Part shown: piece after piece, positions 14,024 through 25,929 of the stretch
Position numbering within the stretch: the first letter of the stretch is position 1
Layout of the letters: each line of letters starts with the position of its first letter
DNA from: Gentiana macrophylla
Taxonomy: Eukaryota > Streptophyta > Magnoliopsida > Gentianales > Gentianaceae
NCBI GenBank assembly: GCA_026214975.1
Contig: CM047810.1
Coordinates: 41,064,113-41,128,112, forward strand
DNA: 64,000 nt
Direction of reading: 5' to 3'
Translations under genes and position numbers: made by a program
Notes under the pieces: generated by a model
What the model saw: only the letters and a program-made list of their open reading frames with translations
Told to the model about the DNA's origin: nothing
Databases searched by the model: none

Positions 14024-16291
14024 GAGTGTTCTAAATGCTCATTAAGTGTTCAAACTAGTCCTTATAAACAAATATCCAATAAATTATCTTTTCTCTCACC
14101 GTTTAATGTTTTTAACCTTTTTTTTACAATCTTTCTAGCACGACATGTTTTTCACTATAATTTTATAATAGTACTACTATACGTATGTGAATTATATTCT
14201 GGAATTTTGAAATTTGTATGTGCATGAATATTATTGTACCGTTCTAAGTATATGGATTTTGTATCTTCATATTTTACTGCAATTTTATTCTATAATATGT
14301 GTACATGTTAAGAAGTATCATTTCATTTTGTATAGTTGTTTATATTTTAAGATATTTTGTAATGTCATTTTTTCTTGTGATGCCAAGGTGTGAGACTCTT
14401 GCTATAGGTTAGGGCTTCTATCGTGCTTTGATTTGAGCGTGTATTCTGGAAAAATGGAAGAAATAAATTTGTTAAACAATGGTCAAACTATTTTATTTTA
14501 GTCAACTATATTTTAAAAAAATCTAATCTGGGCGACGGCATATGCCCCCACATGTATGCAGTAGATCCGCCCATGGGTTATGCACAAACACTTGGTCACA
14601 TCATTTATTCTAATGGAGCACCGGAACAAAACTTAAATTCCACCGGATGCACTTTGTTGATATTTAAACCTTTTTTACGCTTTGATACAAAGGAAATTAT
14701 CTGATCACAGTAAGGGTACGTGGCCCTCTCATTAGGTTGGATCCGTCCATATTAATGACAACAAACCAAACTTATTTTTAGAACATTGCAAGGTTTAACG
14801 GTTTCAAAAGTTGAAAAGGGAAGTTTGATAATAATTTTTTTTTATATAAAAAGTCGAGTAATTTAATCTTATCATTGATGTGTGTCTTTTAATAATCAAT
14901 GATTTAAAAATGTGTGGTGCAACTTTGTTGTGATTATTTTATTATGGAACTAACATTTTGTTTTCTGTATTGTTTCCGGTTATCAAGTGTCACCTAGACA
15001 CCTACAATACACATATTTTTAACAATTGAAGTACAAACACACATCATATTTTTAGTGGGATAGGCTACATTCACCAAAGTTTGACTCCCAAAAAAAAAAA
15101 AAAAAAGTTTGACTCCCAAAACATTACGGAACATGGATCATCACCATTCATTTTTTTTTTCCATGTGTTGTCAGACAACCAACCAATGGCTAGGATTAAT
15201 TTTCAGTAGTCTTTTTGTGAAATATTTTAGAAGATGCAGCATTTGCGATTCTCCACATGGCACAATTCTAACCCTTCACCTATATCCAAATCCTGAAACC
15301 TCCTACACAAATCAACCATATTACCTTCTATAAGAAATAGCCGTTGCTTCAAAACCATGTTCTCTTACTCCAGGTCTACAATGTAGATCATCTATAAGCT
15401 ACATTCCATCAATTTGTGCAAATGTTTGGCAAAGTCTTATGCAAATGAGTCGAGATCATGATTCATACTCTTTTCCTCTCTGCATACTGTCTTCCATGAC
15501 CATGTTATTCTTATTATTACAATTCTTGTTGCTTAAAATAAACTTTTAGCTTTAACCTTATTCTGTTGCTCTAAGTCAATCAAGGAAGGTGGTCTGTAGG
15601 CTCCCAAATCCAATATTTGTATCATCAAAAGAATTAGCAACGTTGTTATTGCCACCAACATGTACTAAACCGTCAAACTCCTTCCCCACCCTCCATAAAT
15701 CCAGCTGCAGAGGGCCACATCCCGAAGCTCTAATTCATCCTATGTTGTTGTTGTTTGGTGGATTGGGATTCATCAACATCTGGGAAGATAAAGATAAATT
15801 ATCTTATACTTTTTACCATTTGATGGTTTCTAAAGCTACAGATCTAAGAGAATGGAACGAGCATTATATTATATTATCTCAGATTCAAATACTAAACCAT
15901 ACCTAAAAGGGGAATTGAAAGGAAATAGAAACGGGGGAGTAACTAGCATTCAATTCTATGTATGTAGTCATAATTCAAGGAGTCTTATTTACCCCTTTAT
16001 TTTCGTGCTCCACGGCTTTGTGAGTGGCCCATTGAGAAGATATTCTATTCAGGAGTTGTCCTCCCCTTTCAAGGCTGCTTTGAGAGATGAGTTGTAGTAA
16101 ATGCGATCTGATTCGCGATATAGTGAGGATGGTGCAATATCATTACTGCTTACTTGAATGTCTTAAGTGTTTTCAAGATGAGAGTTTTCATCACTTCCTC
16201 CATTGGTGAGTTGATTTTCAGTGTCACCGTTTTCTCCATGGTCATTGTTTGGGCCTGGTTAGGGATTTGGCCCATTGTTTGGGCCTTCATT
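14024..16291. other. Single-copy intergenic DNA
   Basis: AT-rich sequence with no clear gene. A 17-bp A-run is bracketed by two copies of AAAGTTTGACTCCC (15077-15117). One weak coding-like stretch on the minus strand (15200-15800) is listed separately. Confidence 0.5.
15200..15800 (-). pseudogene. Possible decayed coding sequence, family unknown
   Basis: Read on the minus strand, a stretch near 15590-15720 gives GPLQLDLWRVGKEFDGLVHV followed by an Asn-rich segment, then a stop. Further along (about 15260-15440) a heptad-like leucine pattern with ENMVLKQRLFL appears between stops. This could be a decayed leucine-zipper protein, but no basic region or complete domain was found. Confidence 0.2.
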
Positions 16292-16720
16292 CACTACAAG
16301 AAAATTGGTTTTTAACGACGGGAAAATTGGTCATTAAAAGTCAATATCCTGTCATTGAAGACGTTTAATGACGGGAGATTCCCCGTCATGGCCTGTCACT
16401 ATTGCCTTCCTAACTAAAAGTAAATAGTGACTCTATAGTGTCCTCTCATTATTGTTGTTATATAATTGATGACGATATTATACTCTCACTAACAATTCAT
16501 ATGAATGAAGATATTTTTCATCATTATTATTTCGATCTACCCTCATTAAAAATAACAATACTAACAATATACCCATCATTAGAACATCAATATTCCGGTC
16601 ACCATAAGTCTTTTTACCGCCAATATTTTACTTTCCATTATTAATTATACCTTCATTAAAAGTTAATTTAATAATGATAAACTTAAGCGTCATTATTAAT
16701 TATTAATAGCACTACAATGA
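16292..16720 (+). mobile_element. CACTA-type transposon terminus with subterminal repeats
   Basis: CACTACAAGAAAA at 16292 is the conserved end of plant CACTA (En/Spm) transposons. It is followed by TTTTTAACGACGGG and many short motifs built on TCATTA and ATGACGGG in both orientations up to about 16720, typical of subterminal transposase-binding arrays. The opposite end (TTTTCTTGTAGTG) was not found, so this is a truncated or internally deleted copy. Confidence 0.7.
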
Positions 16721-18113
16721 TTTCACAATAGTCTTAATTACCGTAATTGAATTACATCTATTTGAAAACCACAAAAATTAATACACAAACATTAAAAGCA
16801 ATGATAGATTTTATTGAAATAAACTTTAACATAATGTTTTCAAACATTGAAACATTTAAGCAGGACAAGTTCAACCTCAAAACAAAACACCAGAACATAG
16901 AATCATCCCATTTAACTAACTTGAAATTATCAGTGAACTAGAATGAAGCAGGTTCTTCATGCTTATTCAGCAATCAACCTTGTCATGATCTTCAATCTTG
17001 TAATTCAGATAACTGAGAATGAAGCAATTTTCAGCATGGTATGCAATGACTTCAACATCCCTTGCAAAATTGTTATCGAACATGTAAGATGACTTTTAAT
17101 GAAAAACTAAAAACTCGATGAATAATTAATAATCACAAGACCAAAAAGAAAAAGTTTGGGCACGTCCAATAACCAAATGCATCTACATTATTTCTTCGAA
17201 AAACATATGATGTTTTATGTGACAACAGGATGATATCACATCCTCATCCTCATGTCTAATGTCTTCTTTACTATCCTTAAAACATACTCCGCATTTGTCA
17301 TCAGAATGAGCCTTTCTCATAACTAGCATGCAGAGAAAACCCAACCTAAAGTCCAAGCATCACAAAACCATAAGTGTCGTTTCTTTTCTCTTATTGGCAT
17401 GAATAAGATTCTTTTATTATGTGCATATTAAACTTCTATAATTCAACTTGCCACACATTTCTAAGGAAAACAACAATGTTGTGATAACATGGCAAAGCAA
17501 GGCAACAATACTGAGGAGTTGTTTAAGACTAAGTGAATCAAGCTCAATTATCACTAATCCGGTTCCATGATTTAAATGATTGTTGCACAACACAAGTCAA
17601 TTACCTACACTACTTTTCAACAGAAGTCACTAATACATAAATCCACATAATTTAAATTGCAATGTTCTAGTGCGTTACCTTATTGACATAAGGCCAGGTC
17701 TTTTCAAGCTGACGATTGAACCAAGTCAAATGCAACAGAAGTCCTAAACCAAAGTGAAATTTATCATGTCATATAATCTTACAAGAATAAGAAAACGAAT
17801 AAATATACAACATTAAAAACAGCCTAAAAATCCCAAGCTAATGCAAGAAGAAAACCGATGAAGGATACTGCTCCGGCATCACTGTCCTGCAATGTTGTTT
17901 TCACAACGTACCATTGCCGCATTCTTTTTCAAGAACCATAGCATTATTCAACATCCAACAATAAACACATGAAAGATCGAAATAATGAACTTACAAATCC
18001 TCCAAGTGGAGAAATAGGTTTACATGTTCAATATTGTTTGGGTTTGGTTGGGGATTTGACCCAAATAACCTTTCCACCTAGCCAAATATAAAGAAAACAA
18101 CTATTAATTTTTT
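16721..18113. other. Intergenic DNA, no feature recognised
   Basis: AT-rich, with many stops in all frames. It may belong to the interior of the CACTA element, but nothing in it shows transposase. Confidence 0.4.
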
Positions 18114-18264
18114 AGGTTAAATGTTGTAAATGACAGGTTTTAATCTAAAATGGTTGAGAAGGACAAACATGTAGTAACACATGTTCAAAAATGTAATAAC
18201 ACATGTAGTAACTGTCATTCTCAACCATTTAAGTTTAAAATCTGTCCTTATGGACATTGGCCCC
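18114..18264. mobile_element. Mutator-type MITE, 151 bp
   Basis: The element is flanked by a perfect 9-bp duplication TAATTTTTT (18105-18113 and 18265-18273). Its ends are long imperfect inverted repeats: the left side reads AGGTTAAATG...GACAGGTTTTAA...AAATGGTTGAGAA, and the right side reads as the complement of GGGGCCAATG...GACAGATTTTAA...AAATGGTTGAGAA. The 9-bp target duplication and long inverted ends fit Mutator-like MITEs. It lies just downstream of the decayed membrane-protein exon. A relative lies at 26861-27147. Confidence 0.8.
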
Positions 18265-18273
18265 TAATTTTTT

Positions 18274-18800
18274 TTAACCAACATAAACTAAAACTCAAGT
18301 GATTAAAGTGCTTACTAGTATCCTTAAGATGGGCAACAGTGTAACCATTATCTCGCAAAAAAGTCGCCAACGCACCGTATTCATCATTATGCCTCATAAC
18401 ATTGGATACTAAAATCATTTCGGCCATGTAATAACCCACGAAAGCAATGCGAATCCCATCGAGCCTCTGAGTCCACAAGCATGTATCTTCCGGAACCATC
18501 AAGGACGTGACAATTGCAACGACTACTGATACTGAGATATTTATTATGGCAATCATCATGTGCCCGTTTTCCACAGCCGGTCTATGAGTAGAGATAATGG
18601 TTAGACTCATATAACATCCTCCCACTCCTATGGAGACGAATCCAGCAAAAGCCATGATGCATCATCTTTCTCCACGCAGAGACACAAATAAATCCAAAGA
18701 GAACCACAGTTATAGCCAGAACTACTCCCGTTATAATCGGAATGGCAAGATCCTTACCAGAAAGAGAGGAAAAGGATACATCCTCCACGCAGCGACACAA
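18274..18800 (-). pseudogene. Fragments of an unidentified multi-pass membrane protein
   Basis: Two overlapping minus-strand frames look coding. The first (18582-18800) contains IPIITGVVLAITVVLFGFIC, a clear membrane helix, then VSAWRK. The second (18248-18655) starts MAFAGFVSIGVGGCY and has further hydrophobic spans (IINISVSVVVAIVTSLMV and FVGYYMAEMILVSNVM). The frames are offset, so either an intron separates them or a frameshift does. A TGA lies just upstream of the second ATG. The 3' end of the second frame runs into the MITE at 18114-18264. I do not recognise the family. Confidence 0.4.
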
Positions 18801-19320
18801 ATAAATCCAAAGAGAACCACAGTTATAGCTAGAACTACTCCCGTTATAATCGGAATGGCAAGATCGATCCTTACCAGAAAGAGAGGAATGGCAAGATCCT
18901 TACCAAAAAGAGAGGAAAGGATTCGTATTCATCCTCCACGCAGAAACACAAATTAATCCAAAGAGAACCACAGTTATAGCCAAAACTACTCCCGTTATAA
19001 TCGGAATGGCAAGATCCTTAGAGCACTCGCATCAGACACTCTTAACGTATACTCAATTATACAGTTTTAAAAGCACGTTTTTCTAGTTTACAGAATCTTT
19101 ATTTAAGTTGAAATGCATCAGACTCTTTATTTTATATAATACGGAAGATATAAAGGAAAATTTACAGAATCTGGATGAATGCGGTAGATGTAAATGATAT
19201 TTTATAGAATCTGTATTTTACAGTAAAAAATAGAGTATCCCCTGCAGTGTTATTTTTCCTGTTGAAACCTCTATGCCCATTAGATCCTTACCAGAAAGAG
19301 AGGAAAGGATTCATATTCAT
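18671..19320 (-). repeat. Tandem duplications of a transmembrane exon segment
   Basis: A unit of about 113-150 bp starting TCCACGCAG and containing GAACCACAGTTATAGC, CCCGTTATAATCGGAATGGC and CCAGAAAGAGAGGAAA begins at about 18671, 18784 and 18935. The third unit is split by a 261-bp insertion and resumes at 19282. On the minus strand each unit encodes the same ITGVVLAITVVLFGFIC helix. Confidence 0.85.
19021..19281. mobile_element. MITE-like insertion in the tandem exon array
   Basis: The insertion separates two copies of AGATCCTTA (19012-19020 and 19282-19290). It begins GAGCACTCGCATCAG, close to the terminal repeat of the Tourist-type MITE at 39387 (GAGCACTTGAATCAG), and the interiors share TTTACAGAATCT-like motifs. 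The right terminal repeat is not clean, so the class (Tourist with TTA target, or another family with a 9-bp target) is unresolved. Confidence 0.5.
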
Positions 19321-19328
19321 CCTCCACG

Positions 19329-19334
19329 CACATA

Positions 19335-19385
<51 letters not shown>
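19329..19385. repeat. ATT trinucleotide microsatellite
   Basis: About 19 uninterrupted ATT units. Confidence 0.97.
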
Positions 19386-19387
19386 CA

Positions 19388-19770
19388 AAAAAGATCTTTT
19401 CGAGATGAAAAAATTCGCCGCCAACAATGCTTGTTTTCGTCAGTAGAAGTAATCGCGACGAAAAGTATTTGACACGCTGTTCATTGCGTATGAAGCGACG
19501 CTAAAGGTATCTAACGTGAGTTTAATATTCGTCGCCAAAGCATAGTCTATCATGACTAACCTTAATATTTGTCACTAAATATTTCCAAATCTTATTAGTG
19601 ATACAATTAATCTTCGTCGAGTGTTGAAGGTGACAATATATTGGTCACTATAAGCTAAATAATTCATCACTAAATGGTTTTTTGTCACCTAATGGTAAAA
19701 ACATATTTTTCCTTCATTACTTAATATGACAAACACTTTGCCACTACCGTTATCTTTTTAATGAAAACTA
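19388..19770. repeat. CACTA-like subterminal repeat region (candidate)
   Basis: Motifs such as TCGTCGCCAAA, TGTCACTAAAT, GGTCACTATA and ATCACTAAATGG recur in both orientations. This pattern is common near CACTA ends. No terminal CACTA motif was found, so it may be a fragment. Confidence 0.3.
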
Positions 19771-21254
19771 ATATTTGCTAGTTTTCTTATTCCGTTTAAT
19801 TGGTTATTTATTCCTAGTCTTCTATTGATTGTGAGATCTAAATCCTTTTATCAATGATTAAATTGTTAATATTTACTTATTTCTGTTTTTATTGATTCAT
19901 GATTTGAATGTTTATTTAACTGATTCAATCTGATGATTGGATGTTTAATTTGATCTAGTGCCAAAAATCGAATCTAGGCGGTTGTCAATAAAGATTTGAT
20001 TTTAAGTGGTAAATAATATATTGTCTGTCAGTTGTAGCCCGTAGGATTCTTTATTGTGAAAATAAATAATCTGGATTCAAATTAACCCGCGTATACATAA
20101 TGGTGGACAAAGATCCTGGATGAGAAGGGCGATAATACTACAATCTTTTCACATGTAGGAAAATGTATACTAGCTTTTTTTTTCTACCCTAGAGGAAAAA
20201 CAGTACTATATAATGAAAATAAACACTACTATATATTTTGTGATGTTTATTGAAGAAAACCATTAATATATAATGCATTATCCGAACATAAATAAATATT
20301 GTGGGTTATTATTGGCACTAAAACTTGATTTCATGTTGTTATCGGCTACCGGTGCACCACATCATTTTCACAAAATCGACCATTGAAAGTCGAATTTATA
20401 GCCGACATCCGACTTTTGAAGGTTGAAGAAGACGATCATTTTATAGACCTCCCCCGTGGGACGAGTTAAAGATGTCATTATTGTCGTCGTGGTCAATGAT
20501 CCGAGACGGTTAATAGGGCTGTCATGGTTCAACCATGGCCTGTAAGCAAGTTATGGGGTATTATAGATTCGTAGGGTAATATCGTGTTTGACCATATAAC
20601 TACTTCATGCGAGTTCATATAGGCTTATAATGAGCTGCAAAAATCTATACCGAGATGAGCGGGCACCATGCCGGTGATCTGGCGGAGTAAACAATATTTA
20701 CTTGAGCCCGATTTTGGGTATTAGGAAACGACATATACCGAGTCGGAAGCTCGAAAGCCTTTCTCGCCTTGTCACGGTTACATTACTTAAGGTTGAGATC
20801 CATTTGAAGTCTGATATATCACTGATCTCATTGGGCCAGTCTTACCTAAAAAAACTCGGAATAGTCAATTGAGTGACATGTGTGTCATTCGGATTATACC
20901 CGCATCACATCACAACTTTTCTGTTGATAAAACTAAACTAATATTTTGCATCATTTTTTCATATAAATAAAGATCATGGTTTCTATTACTTTCCATGTGG
21001 CTTTCATCACTTAAAAGAAGTGTGTAGGTTAGAGAAACAAGGTGTGGTGTATGTCATTATCTACACCATCTGTTTTAAATTGTGTGATTCAGACTATTCG
21101 GGTGTCAAGTCACTCCAAATGGTATGATTACACAAGAACTTTCCAGAAAAACTCTATTTCACATGTGCGAAGAGTGAGTATCACAGATGATGCAGACACC
21201 AAATTTTATCAATAAAATAGTATCGAATCACTTTATAGCCTTACACTTTGAATT
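19771..21254. other. Intergenic DNA, no feature recognised
   Basis: There is no open frame of note. GC content rises at 20380-20830, which may be an old element body, but no domain could be read. Confidence 0.4.
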
Positions 21255-23247
21255 TGTAACGCCCATGACCCGGATACTGAGCCCTTATCCGGACACGGGA
21301 CGTTCGGCACGTGACATTTAGAATAAACCATAAATCTCACGTAAGCCTCGTATCATATCAGAGTAATAAAAGATTCACGCGGAAGAAAATAATCTGAAGA
21401 CTTGGGAAAATAGACCATTGGGATCTTCCAAAATAACCACAACTAGAATACAACCGCTGTCAAACTACGTCATAAATAACTGAAAACAAACACTATTATC
21501 CATTACAACTCACTTGTTTGAAATGATGTAGCAACTACAAAAGGAAACTGAAACATAAGTGACTCCATTACTCCATCTTAAGCTATCACTACAAGCTTGT
21601 CATCAAATAAACTTGTACCTACAACCTTCTTATTTGAAATAAAGGAGTGAGCACCGCCCGAATGCTCAGTAAGGAGAAATAAGATCCAAATGGAGATTTA
21701 TGGTTGTTCACATGCCGGGAGACACGACATGAATCTACTTTATCCACTTTCACAAACTGTTTCAAGACATTACTTGTAACATAAATAAAAACCACCTTTA
21801 AAACATAACATTAAAGCGTAAAAGAAAGACACATTGAAGCAGCGATTTAGCTTAGCGATGCATAGAACACATGCCTACTTACTATATCGGTTTATCTTGC
21901 ACGTATTGGTTTCTTTACATTAATTACTTACTTATCGTGTTTAGCCTATTGATCAAACTTACGTAAGCTATCAACTAACACATACTTTACCTGTCCACTA
22001 ACCATAACATGTTCGTGTCTTCCATGTCCTGTTCATACTGCATGTCTACTTACTTACTTAACATATCTATGTTCTTGTCCTGACTATTCATGTACCTTAC
22101 TTTCTTACCATAAGATAAGGGTTTGGTTCAACACGGGTAATATGACAACCATACCTCCAACTTGGGACTTAAGGTACCCAAGGTACTCCATACAATACGT
22201 TGTCTTAAGAACGGCATGGTTAATACAACTAGTCATACCTCCGGCACAGGACTTAGGTACCCATGGTACTCCTTATAGTACATTTCTAGGTCACTAACTC
22301 TAAACAAATAAGAGCACATAACACACACAGATTCAACGTTCAAGTCCATATCTAACCTGGGAACATTCAAAGACCGTACCAACACCAAACTCCCACCCTA
22401 TATCCACTACTCATAACCTAGATGCATAAAACATTTTAAATAAAAGTAACTAGTAAGCAGTAATTTTCTTAAAACATAGTTTGCCAAATACCCGACAACA
22501 CATAATTATATCTAGTTTTATGCAGTTTAACATAAAGCAGTGATCAAAACACCTTAAAGACATAACCTTTAAACTAAAAACGGAACATTTTGATAAGAAG
22601 AACTCTTTAACTTTTAAATGAGTTGAAACCAAACACCTAACGATGTTTAGCCCTTGAAACCTTGCGAACCTATGAACAACCAAAACTCTAACATCAAAGG
22701 CCAAGAACCCTAACTTAACACGATCAAACTACAAATTAACGAGAGATTATGATAATTACATTTTTGAGAAGAAACAAGATCCAAAACTGCTCTTGAATCA
22801 GGATCTCCTCGAAACTGAGACTCTGACCTGCAGACACGTCATGGACAAGATCAGACGCGTCTTGGGAACCAAAACTGGGACATGTCTGGGGCAAGGTCAG
22901 GACGCTTATTCGAGGATGTTGCTCGGTTCAGTGAGCCAACTCTCCCCAAAACCCCGAAACGCGATTTTGCTGAAGTTTAGGGCTCACTAAAGTCCCTTTA
23001 TAAACTTTTCAGAGCTTAGATCGGTTTTCCAAAGACTTAGAGGAAACAAAAAGCTACAAAAGAAAAGGAATAGGAAAAACGAATTCTTAAAGAACTAAAA
23101 TACTCTTACAGAGAGGTGATAGGTTTTACAGAAACATTGAAAATAAAAATCAAATAGCATTAACCATACAAATCACTTTTCAGGGATAGGTTGTGGATAA
23201 ACATAGGCGATTTTATCATTTTTTAAGATGAATATTTATTCATTACA
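21255..23247. repeat. Possible Ty3/gypsy-type LTR (solo or remnant)
   Basis: The left edge begins TGTAACGCCC and a possible right edge ends CATTACA, giving the TG...CA form. A GAGTGAGCACCGCCC...GCTCAGTAAGGAGAAA phrase, which I associate with long plant gypsy LTRs, lies at about 21647-21680. Two related direct repeats containing CATACCTCC...GGACTTA-GGTACCC-GGTACTCC lie at about 22150-22195 and 22235-22282. The flanks do not show a matching 5-bp duplication, so the boundaries are provisional. Confidence 0.35.
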
Positions 23248-23541
23248 ACCATCCACTGATTGTAACTTATAAATATACGCAGAAACCTAATTATATTAAT
23301 AATCACAAATGTTTTATGTTGCGAACATATACCCGAGAATAGTTATTACACAACAGATTTTTATAAAAGGTATCAAGGTTGAGGGATGAGATGTGTCAAA
23401 TCACATCTAGACAACACTACTACATGAGAAAACCTAAATTTTGATAGATCTTAACTATCCTCTAGTTATCATACCTGTATTGTAATAATTTTTCCCATTT
23501 TATTGCACTACCATATACTTTTAAGCAAGGTGACAATCCAT

Positions 23542-23549
23542 TATAAATA
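23542..23549 (+). promoter_or_regulatory. TATA box upstream of the PGIP-like gene
   Basis: TATAAATA lies 58 bases before the ATG at 23600, a normal distance for a plant core promoter with a short leader. An A-rich run just precedes the ATG. Confidence 0.65.
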
Positions 23550-23599
23550 GGAATACCATCAATTTCCACTCAATCACACACACACAAAAAAAAAAAAAA

Positions 23600-24562
23600 A
23601 TGAAGAATACATCATTCTTCATTTCTCTCATCCTGTTTATCTCTTTCTCATTTGCAGTCTCTGCCAAGAAACAAAAATGCAATCCCCAAGACCTCAAAAC
23701 CATTGAAAAAATCAATGTTGCTCATGGCGTTAAGAATCCTTCCGGATCTGTTGAATGCGACAAAGTTCCTCCTTACCGGGTCATTGAACTTAATTTCATT
23801 GATGACCCCAACATCTCCGGCCACATTCCGGCTGACATCGGCGACCTCTCCTCTCTCCAAGTTATTAAGTATTATAACCTACCCAAGCTTACTGGAAACA
23901 TCCCAACTTCCATTACCAAGCTCTCACAACTTCAATTTTTACAAATCACCCACACCAGTGTGTCCGGCCAGATTCCTGCTTTTCATGGAAAGCTTCCGAG
24001 CCTCAAAATTTTAGATTTATCGTTCAATGCCTTTTCGGGTTCGATCCCACCTGAGCTTTCTCAGTCACCAAAGTTGGTATCACTTATTCTTGAAGGAAAC
24101 AAGCTTACCGGGATCATACCGGAATCTTTCGGACACATTCAGAGAAGATTCAAATTTCTTTTGCTGTCCCGCAACTCTCTTACAGGAACAATTCCGAAAT
24201 CCTTGGGCAATTTGAATCTGCAGAATATTGAATTGGCCCAGAATAATTTTATTGGCGATGCATCGTTCTTATTTGGCAAGAAAAAGACAACCCAATATTT
24301 GTATTTACAAGAGAACAATTTCAGCTTCGATTTGTCAAAGGTGGAGTTCCCACCTCTTTTATTGGAGGTGAACTTGAGCCACAACAACATTTTCGGTAGC
24401 CTCCCGCAGCAGCTAACAGAATTGTCTTTTTTGCAATTCGATGTGAGTTATAATAGGCTCTGTGGTGCGATTCCAAAAGGGGGGCAACTTCAGTCATTTG
24501 GAATTAAATCCTATTTTCACAATAAGTGTCTGTGTGGTTCTCCGTTGCATGCTTGCAAGTGA
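23600..24562 (+). CDS. PGIP: Polygalacturonase-inhibitor-like LRR protein
   Basis: An intact single-exon frame of 320 codons. Residues 1-22 form a signal peptide (ending FAVSA), so the product should be secreted to the cell wall. Ten LRRs of the plant extracellular type (LxxLxLxxNxLxGxIP) span about residues 62-297; examples are LDLSFNAFSGSIPPELS and LILEGNKLTGIIPESFG. The C-terminus has the family cap SYFHNKCLCGSPLHACK with cysteines 310, 312 and 319. Length is close to the usual 330. Members bind and inhibit pathogen endopolygalacturonases and limit pectin breakdown. Oddity: the N-terminal cap keeps only Cys27 and Cys53; the usual W...CC-W-x-V-x-C stretch is missing, apparently deleted within residues 43-53. 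Function as an inhibitor is therefore inferred; a role as a divergent LRR apoplastic protein is possible. There are no frameshifts. The start is supported by the signal peptide and the TATA box 58 bases upstream. Confidence 0.93.
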   Translation: MKNTSFFISLILFISFSFAVSAKKQKCNPQDLKTIEKINVAHGVKNPSGSVECDKVPPYRVIELNFIDDPNISGHIPADIGDLSSLQVIKYYNLPKLTGNIPTSITKLSQLQFLQITHTSVSGQIPAFHGKLPSLKILDLSFNAFSGSIPPELSQSPKLVSLILEGNKLTGIIPESFGHIQRRFKFLLLSRNSLTGTIPKSLGNLNLQNIELAQNNFIGDASFLFGKKKTTQYLYLQENNFSFDLSKVEFPPLLLEVNLSHNNIFGSLPQQLTELSFLQFDVSYNRLCGAIPKGGQLQSFGIKSYFHNKCLCGSPLHACK

Positions 24563-25765
24563 GTTAAAGAAGTCTGTGTGGTTCTTTAAAGCATGCTTGT
24601 AATAAGAGTGATTTAAGAAATGCAGCTATGGCACTGCAGGTGAATTACTTTGCCTGCCATTTTAAATAATTATGCACTTCGAAAGATTTGCTTTTTATTT
24701 TTTCTTTCGTATAAATATGGGTAAGTTGCTTTTGTGATTTATTCAAGTTTTTTCAATTTTTTTACAAGTGAAAAATATGTGGTGAGATTCAGTATAAATG
24801 ATGTATATTTATCACTTCAATAAATATATATCTTATGTATATTTTCTTATGAAGACAAGAAATTATATTAATATATAAAAATACAAAAATACAAATATAA
24901 CATTGACATGCATGGGTATGAGATACAAATCATATACGTGACACTTTTTGGGCATCAATTGTGTTAAACTGATAAATAGGCCGACATAAGCCTAGTCCAG
25001 TATGAGGCCTCACACTTGGATATTCGAAGATTCACATTTCGATCGCTCTCGGAACTCGGGTATTCTTCAGAGGCCGGACAAAGCAATTTAGTTCGGTATA
25101 ATTCATTTCCAGCTCATACATATTACAAATTGTACATAGTCACATACTCACATATCGCCGACTAGATGATCTGTTCATTATGGTCGCTCATGAACAAAAC
25201 AGGTCGCCTCCAAGCTTCAGATGTGGTTACAACGCACTAATGGAAGATTCAACAATTGATTCCTCCATTATTTACCATAATACATGTTTTTTCACACAAT
25301 TTTAATCTAATTAAGTCATGATTGTCTCACCATTTACATAATTCTGGCCATCAATCACAGGCCCAAAAGAAGGATTCTTACATTAACTCCCCAGGATGGA
25401 GGTTAATAAAAGAATAATCATTAACATCATTCACAACTATGTTAATTGACTTGATCCCAAATGATATTGGATACGTATGCGTGTAATACGATGCAACCGT
25501 AAACCCTGAAATCACCATCACTTCGATAATTAGAATACTCCTAAAAGATTCAATTATCCGAAAATATACTCCGACAATTTCTAAGCATCGTCGAACACAA
25601 TCGACCAAAATGATACAAAATATAATTCTCATTCTCATATAACATTTTTAATACTGATACGGCAATATGAAAGGCATAAAAACTTAGTATACTCATTCAA
25701 CCGACAATAAATTATATTAACCAAGTTATTAACAGATGGAATATAGTGTAAGTATATAATATAAA

Positions 25766-25823
<58 letters not shown>

Positions 25824-25929
25824 AAACCACAAAGCTATTTTTGGAATGCATTATATCTTAATGATTTTCATTTAGGTTAGAGAACTTTGAGAATGTAAAA
25901 AGGTTTAACTTTGAAACAATTTTCAATTA
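24563..25929. other. 3' flank of the PGIP-like gene and intergenic DNA
   Basis: An AT-rich 3' region with several possible polyadenylation signals. The CDS end CTGTGTGGTTCT...GCATGCTTG is partly repeated just after the stop (24571-24600), a small local duplication. An AT microsatellite lies at about 25769-25820. Nothing coding is convincing. Confidence 0.5.

Noticed and set aside
19388..19770. Right end of the CACTA element that starts at 16292
   Set aside because: The motifs differ (GTCGCC/TCACTAAAT versus TCATTA/ATGACGGG) and no TTTTCTTGTAGTG terminus is present, so I did not join them.
23648..24390. Other-frame and antisense frames over the PGIP-like gene (up to 120 codons)
   Set aside because: They are shadows of the LRR coding frame and have no domain features.
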